From an uncultured Fimbriimonadales bacterium (GTDB taxonomy: Bacteria; Armatimonadota; Fimbriimonadia; Fimbriimonadales; GBS-DC): a DNA stretch of 6,723 nucleotides. Below, piece after piece: positions 4,101 through 6,723 of this stretch. How positions within the stretch are numbered: the stretch's first letter is position 1; each line of letters begins with the position of its first letter. Location: the NCBI GenBank assembly GCA_937934465.1, contig CALGZO010000152.1, positions 1-6,723 of the forward strand. Direction: 5' to 3'. A program made the position numbers and the translations under genes. Under the pieces are notes generated by a model. The model saw nothing but the letters and a program-made list of their open reading frames with translations, ran no database searches and was not told the DNA's origin.

Positions 4101-5624
4101 ATGACTCTCACGATGCTGATGATTGTGGCGTTTCTGACGCTGTTTGGGGGCGCGCTGGCATACGCCGCCGATGGGCTTGGCAGGAAACTGGGCAAGCAGC
4201 GGCTGAGCCTGTTCGGCATCCGCCCGCGCCACACCGCGACGCTCATCACTACCGCCACAGGCTGCCTCACCGTCGCGCTGACCGTGATGGGGATGACGCT
4301 CGCCAACGAGTCGTTCCGCGCGTGGATTACGCGCGGCGACCAGATTCTGCAAGAACTGCACGCCAACGAGGCACGCTTGAAGGAGCTGCAAGCGCGCAAC
4401 GCTGAGTTGGAATCCGTCAATCAGCAAATCCGCGCCCGACAAGCGCAACTCAGCAGCGAACTCGCCAAACTCGAACGCGAGTACCAAGCCCAACTGGCGC
4501 AGGCAGAGCAGCTCCGCGCCCAGCTCAGCCAGGTCAACGCGCAACTGCAGTCCACACAGACGCGCTTGGGCGACGCGAACCGCCAACTCACTCAAGCGCA
4601 GCGCACCCGCGAGCAGCTCGAGGCGCAGATTCGCGCCGCGCGCGCGCAAATCAACACGCTTAGGCAAGCCCAAGACGCCCTGCGCCGCCAGAACGACGAG
4701 TTCGCCCAGCAAGGCGCGTCGCTCGCTTCCGAAAACGCACAGTTAGACCGCGAGAACCGACGCCTGCGCGAGGCGGGCGAGCAACTCCAAGCCCAGAACC
4801 GCCAACTGGAAGAGCAGAACCGTCAACTCGAAAGCCAAAATAGTATCCTGTTAGACCGCGCGACGAGCCTACGCCTGCAACTTACCGAGCTGGAGCAAGC
4901 GACGCGCGAACTCGCGCAACTGGCGAACATTCGGCTGCGCCCCATCGCCGTCCAAATCGAGGAAGAGCTCGGACGAGTCGTCATCGACGCAGGCTTGAGC
5001 GAGGTGCGCGTGCGTCAGGCGTTGCAAGACCTGCTGAACCTCGCCGACCGTACTGCCCGCGCGCGCGGCGCCAGCCCAGCCGTCGGGCAAAACCGCGCCG
5101 TGTTCATCCCCGATAAGCGCGTGCGACTCGCCACAGGCGAGCAAGACGAAATCACAGAAAGCGAGAGCCTCGAAGCCATCGTGCAGAACATCCGCGCCTC
5201 CAGAGACTCTGTGGTGGTGCTTGCCCTCTCGCTGACCAACACGGCGCAGGGCGAACCTGCCCCTATTGAGCTGCGCCTGTTCCGCAACCGCAAAGTGTTC
5301 GACGCCGACGAGGAGATTGCGCGGCTCACCATCGACTGTCGTCCCGACCGCAATCCGTTGGGGCAGGTGCTGAACTTCCTGCAGACGGAGGTGCGCCGAC
5401 GCGCCATCGAGGCGGGCATCCTGCCCCGACAGGAGCGCGCAGGCGCGCTGCCCACCGTCGGCGAGACCGAACCCGAAGCTCTGATCGAGCTGATGGAGCA
5501 GGCGCGTCAGTGCCGTACCGAGCGCGTGCTGCTGATAGTGCGCGCCGCCAAGACGACCTACGCGGGCGATACGCTGACCCTGAAGTTCGAGACGCTGCCC
5601 GAACGCGCAGCAGGAAGAGGCTAA
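4101..5624 (+). CDS. DUF3084 family membrane-anchored coiled-coil protein
   Basis: The 507-residue protein has a hydrophobic N-terminal segment (about 5-23), then the family signature YAADGLGRKLGKQRLSLFGI (21-40) and RPRHTATLIT. A second hydrophobic segment follows (about 47-67). This arrangement is typical of DUF3084 proteins of cyanobacteria and some other phyla, whose function is unknown to me. Residues about 80-275 are a long Gln/Glu/Arg/Leu-rich coiled coil with repeats such as RQLEEQNRQLESQN. Residues about 280-500 form a globular C-terminal domain, including FIPDKRVRLATGEQDE and ending with a short basic tail. Two hydrophobic segments with a short loop suggest an inner-membrane anchor with the bulk on one side (topology not determined). 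The ATG at 4101 has no ribosome binding site but sits about 4 nt from the predicted start of transcription. nfo follows 22 bp after the stop and is probably cotranscribed. Confidence 0.8.
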   Translation: MTLTMLMIVAFLTLFGGALAYAADGLGRKLGKQRLSLFGIRPRHTATLITTATGCLTVALTVMGMTLANESFRAWITRGDQILQELHANEARLKELQARNAELESVNQQIRARQAQLSSELAKLEREYQAQLAQAEQLRAQLSQVNAQLQSTQTRLGDANRQLTQAQRTREQLEAQIRAARAQINTLRQAQDALRRQNDEFAQQGASLASENAQLDRENRRLREAGEQLQAQNRQLEEQNRQLESQNSILLDRATSLRLQLTELEQATRELAQLANIRLRPIAVQIEEELGRVVIDAGLSEVRVRQALQDLLNLADRTARARGASPAVGQNRAVFIPDKRVRLATGEQDEITESESLEAIVQNIRASRDSVVVLALSLTNTAQGEPAPIELRLFRNRKVFDADEEIARLTIDCRPDRNPLGQVLNFLQTEVRRRAIEAGILPRQERAGALPTVGETEPEALIELMEQARQCRTERVLLIVRAAKTTYAGDTLTLKFETLPERAAGRG

Positions 5625-5646
5625 CGCGCAGCGAACTGTGTCTGCT

Positions 5647-6480
5647 ATGCAACGGCTGATTGGCGCACACACCTCCACTGCGGGCGGTCTGCACAACGCG
5701 CTCTACGAGGGCAAACGGCTCGGCTGTACCGCCGTGCAAATCTTCACTTCCAGCCCGCGCCAGTGGAAGCCCGCCAGCGTCGCGCCCGAACAGGTTCAAC
5801 AGCTCCAGCACGCCCGCGCCGAGACGGGCATCGAGTGTGTCGTGTCGCACGCCGCCTACCTAATCAACCTCGCCTCGCCCGACCCCGACACCCGCCAGAA
5901 GTCGCTGGCGGCGTATGCGGCGGAGCTGCACCGCTGCGCCGCGTTGGGCATCCGCTACGCCGTCGTGCATATGGGCTCCCACCCCGACTTCGAGACGGGG
6001 ATGGACTTGCTCATCGCGAGCCTGCGCCAACTGCTCGCGGAGACGCCCAACTCGGTCTGCATCGCGATGGAAACCATGGCAGGTCAGGGCAGCGCGCTCT
6101 GCTACCGATTTGAGCATTTTGCGCGAATTTACGACGCGCTGCCCGACGAACGGCTCGTGATATGCGCCGACTCGTGCCACCTGTTCGCCGCTGGCTACGA
6201 CCTGCGCACGCCCGACGCCTACCACGCCGTATGGACGGAGTTTGACCAACTGATAGGGCTATCGCGCTTGCAGGTGTGGCACTTGAACGACTCCAAAAAG
6301 CCGCTCGGCTCGCGCGTGGATCGGCACGAGCATATCGGCGAGGGCGAACTGGGCATCGGCGCATTCGAGCTGATTCTAACCGACTCGCGTTTCGCTGCGC
6401 TGCCGATGCTCATCGAGACGCCCGACGAGCAACGCTTCGCCGAAGATTTGCAGAAGCTATGGGGCATCGTCGGCGCGTGA
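5647..6480 (+). CDS. nfo: Endonuclease IV (AP endonuclease, deoxyribonuclease IV)
   Basis: The enzyme cleaves the phosphodiester bond 5' of abasic sites and removes 3' blocking groups in base excision repair, using three zinc ions in a TIM barrel. Family motifs run GAHTSTAGG, CTAVQIFTSSPRQW, VSHAAYLINLASPD, VVHMGSH, ETMAGQG, CADSCHLFAAGYDLR, WHLNDSKKPLGSRVDRHEHI and LIETP. All nine metal ligands known from E. coli Nfo have counterparts. Counted from a GTG at 5638 these are His71, His111, Glu145, Asp178, His181, His215, Asp228, His230 and Glu260. So the enzyme should be active. The 277-residue length is normal. I chose the ATG at 5647 because homologs begin close to LIGAH. The GTG at 5638, three codons earlier, is also possible, and neither has a clear ribosome binding site. 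It probably depends on read-through from the DUF3084 gene, which ends 22 bp upstream. Confidence 0.95.
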   Translation: MQRLIGAHTSTAGGLHNALYEGKRLGCTAVQIFTSSPRQWKPASVAPEQVQQLQHARAETGIECVVSHAAYLINLASPDPDTRQKSLAAYAAELHRCAALGIRYAVVHMGSHPDFETGMDLLIASLRQLLAETPNSVCIAMETMAGQGSALCYRFEHFARIYDALPDERLVICADSCHLFAAGYDLRTPDAYHAVWTEFDQLIGLSRLQVWHLNDSKKPLGSRVDRHEHIGEGELGIGAFELILTDSRFAALPMLIETPDEQRFAEDLQKLWGIVGA

Positions 6481-6490
6481 CGCTATCAGG

Positions 6491-6496
6491 TATACT
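6491..6496 (+). promoter_or_regulatory. -10 element for atpD
   Basis: TATACT in the context CAGGTATACTT, nearly identical to the box at 4081-4091. It predicts a start near 6503 and a 44-nt leader. No -35 box at 16-18 bp spacing is convincing, because that region is the end of nfo. A weak hairpin, TGTGC (6502-6506) with GCACA (6513-6517), sits at the start of the leader. Confidence 0.5.
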
Positions 6497-6532
6497 TGCT
6501 TTGTGCATTTGGGCACAGATTGTGAACGCAAG

Positions 6533-6540
6533 TAAGGAGG
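6533..6540 (+). promoter_or_regulatory. Strong ribosome binding site of atpD
   Basis: TAAGGAGG lies 6 nt before the ATG at 6547. It is a full match to the anti-Shine-Dalgarno sequence, which fixes the start codon and suits a highly expressed subunit. Confidence 0.85.
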
Positions 6541-6546
6541 CGACTT

Positions 6547-6723
6547 ATGGCGAATATCGGCAAAGTTGTGCAGGTGATGGGTCCCGTCGTCGATGTGCGC
6601 TTCTCCGACGGCGAGCTGCCCGCCATCAACAACGCCATCAAAATCAAGGACGAGACGCGCGGCATCGATTTGACCTGCGAAGCGGCGCAACATCTCGGCG
6701 ACGACATCGTGCGCACTGTCGCG
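6547..6723 (+). CDS. atpD: ATP synthase F1 subunit beta, N-terminal part
   Basis: The first 59 codons of the catalytic beta subunit of F1F0 ATP synthase, running off the window. MANIGKVVQVMGPVVDVRFS followed by GELPAINNAIKI matches the N-terminal beta-barrel domain that forms the crown of the F1 hexamer (family pattern GK+VQV.GPVVDV.F..G.LP.I.NAL.+). The Walker A and catalytic residues are outside. The ATG is fixed by TAAGGAGG. The gene follows nfo by 66 bp and has its own -10 element. So atpD here heads a unit rather than following atpA and atpG directly, and atpC is expected next (inference). Confidence 0.93.
   Translation, partial: MANIGKVVQVMGPVVDVRFSDGELPAINNAIKIKDETRGIDLTCEAAQHLGDDIVRTVA

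Noticed and set aside
3999..5696. Minus-strand frames opposite the DUF3084 gene (3999-4712, 4869-5696)
   Set aside because: Leu/Ala/Arg-rich mirror frames of a Gln/Arg-rich coiled coil, with no start signals. The plus-strand gene is supported by a family signature and promoter.

Overview
The window reads as chromosomal housekeeping DNA from a GC-rich bacterium. Best guess is the Armatimonadota (Fimbriimonadia-like) or a nearby lineage. The basis is a secreted protein ending in a dockerin-type calcium-loop pair, a DUF3084 coiled-coil protein, and intergenic GC-rich hairpin repeats. This placement is inference from protein style and is not proven by the sequence.

Layout. Bases 2-160 (+) are the last 52 codons of a Lon protease. 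Convergent to it, 7 bp away, is a secreted two-module protein with a dockerin-like tail (168-1331, -), which has its own promoter and a hairpin at the predicted mRNA 5' end. Bases 1332-2185 hold no credible protein gene. They contain two degenerate, oppositely oriented copies of an interspersed repeat (1448-1529), a near-consensus sigma70 promoter pointing rightwards (1568-1596), a 12-unit tandem array of hairpins (1641-2050), one further hairpin of the same architecture but different stem sequence (2077-2101), and a nested palindrome (2099-2150). Then come tsf (2186-3058, -) and rpsB (3055-3948, -), which overlap by 4 bp in an ATGA junction and are preceded by a ~99-nt structured leader. A compact divergent promoter region (4054-4100) separates them from a rightward pair: a DUF3084 coiled-coil membrane protein (4101-5624), apparently leaderless, and endonuclease IV, nfo (5647-6480). 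The window ends in the start of atpD (6547 onwards), which has its own -10 element and a strong ribosome binding site.

How the parts work together. rpsB-tsf is the classic S2/EF-Ts translation operon. DUF3084-nfo looks like a two-gene unit pairing an envelope-associated coiled-coil protein of unknown role with an AP-site repair nuclease. atpD begins an ATP synthase segment.

The part most worth attention is the hairpin array. Read on the minus strand, 11 of the 12 units are the tetranucleotide GTAG followed by a short GC-rich hairpin, which is the architecture of REP sequences mobilised by RAYT (TnpA_REP) transposases. Read on the plus strand, the array starts about 40 nt downstream of a TTGACA-17-TGCTACAAT promoter, so it may be transcribed as a multi-hairpin RNA and could continue antisense into tsf. 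No RAYT gene lies in the window.
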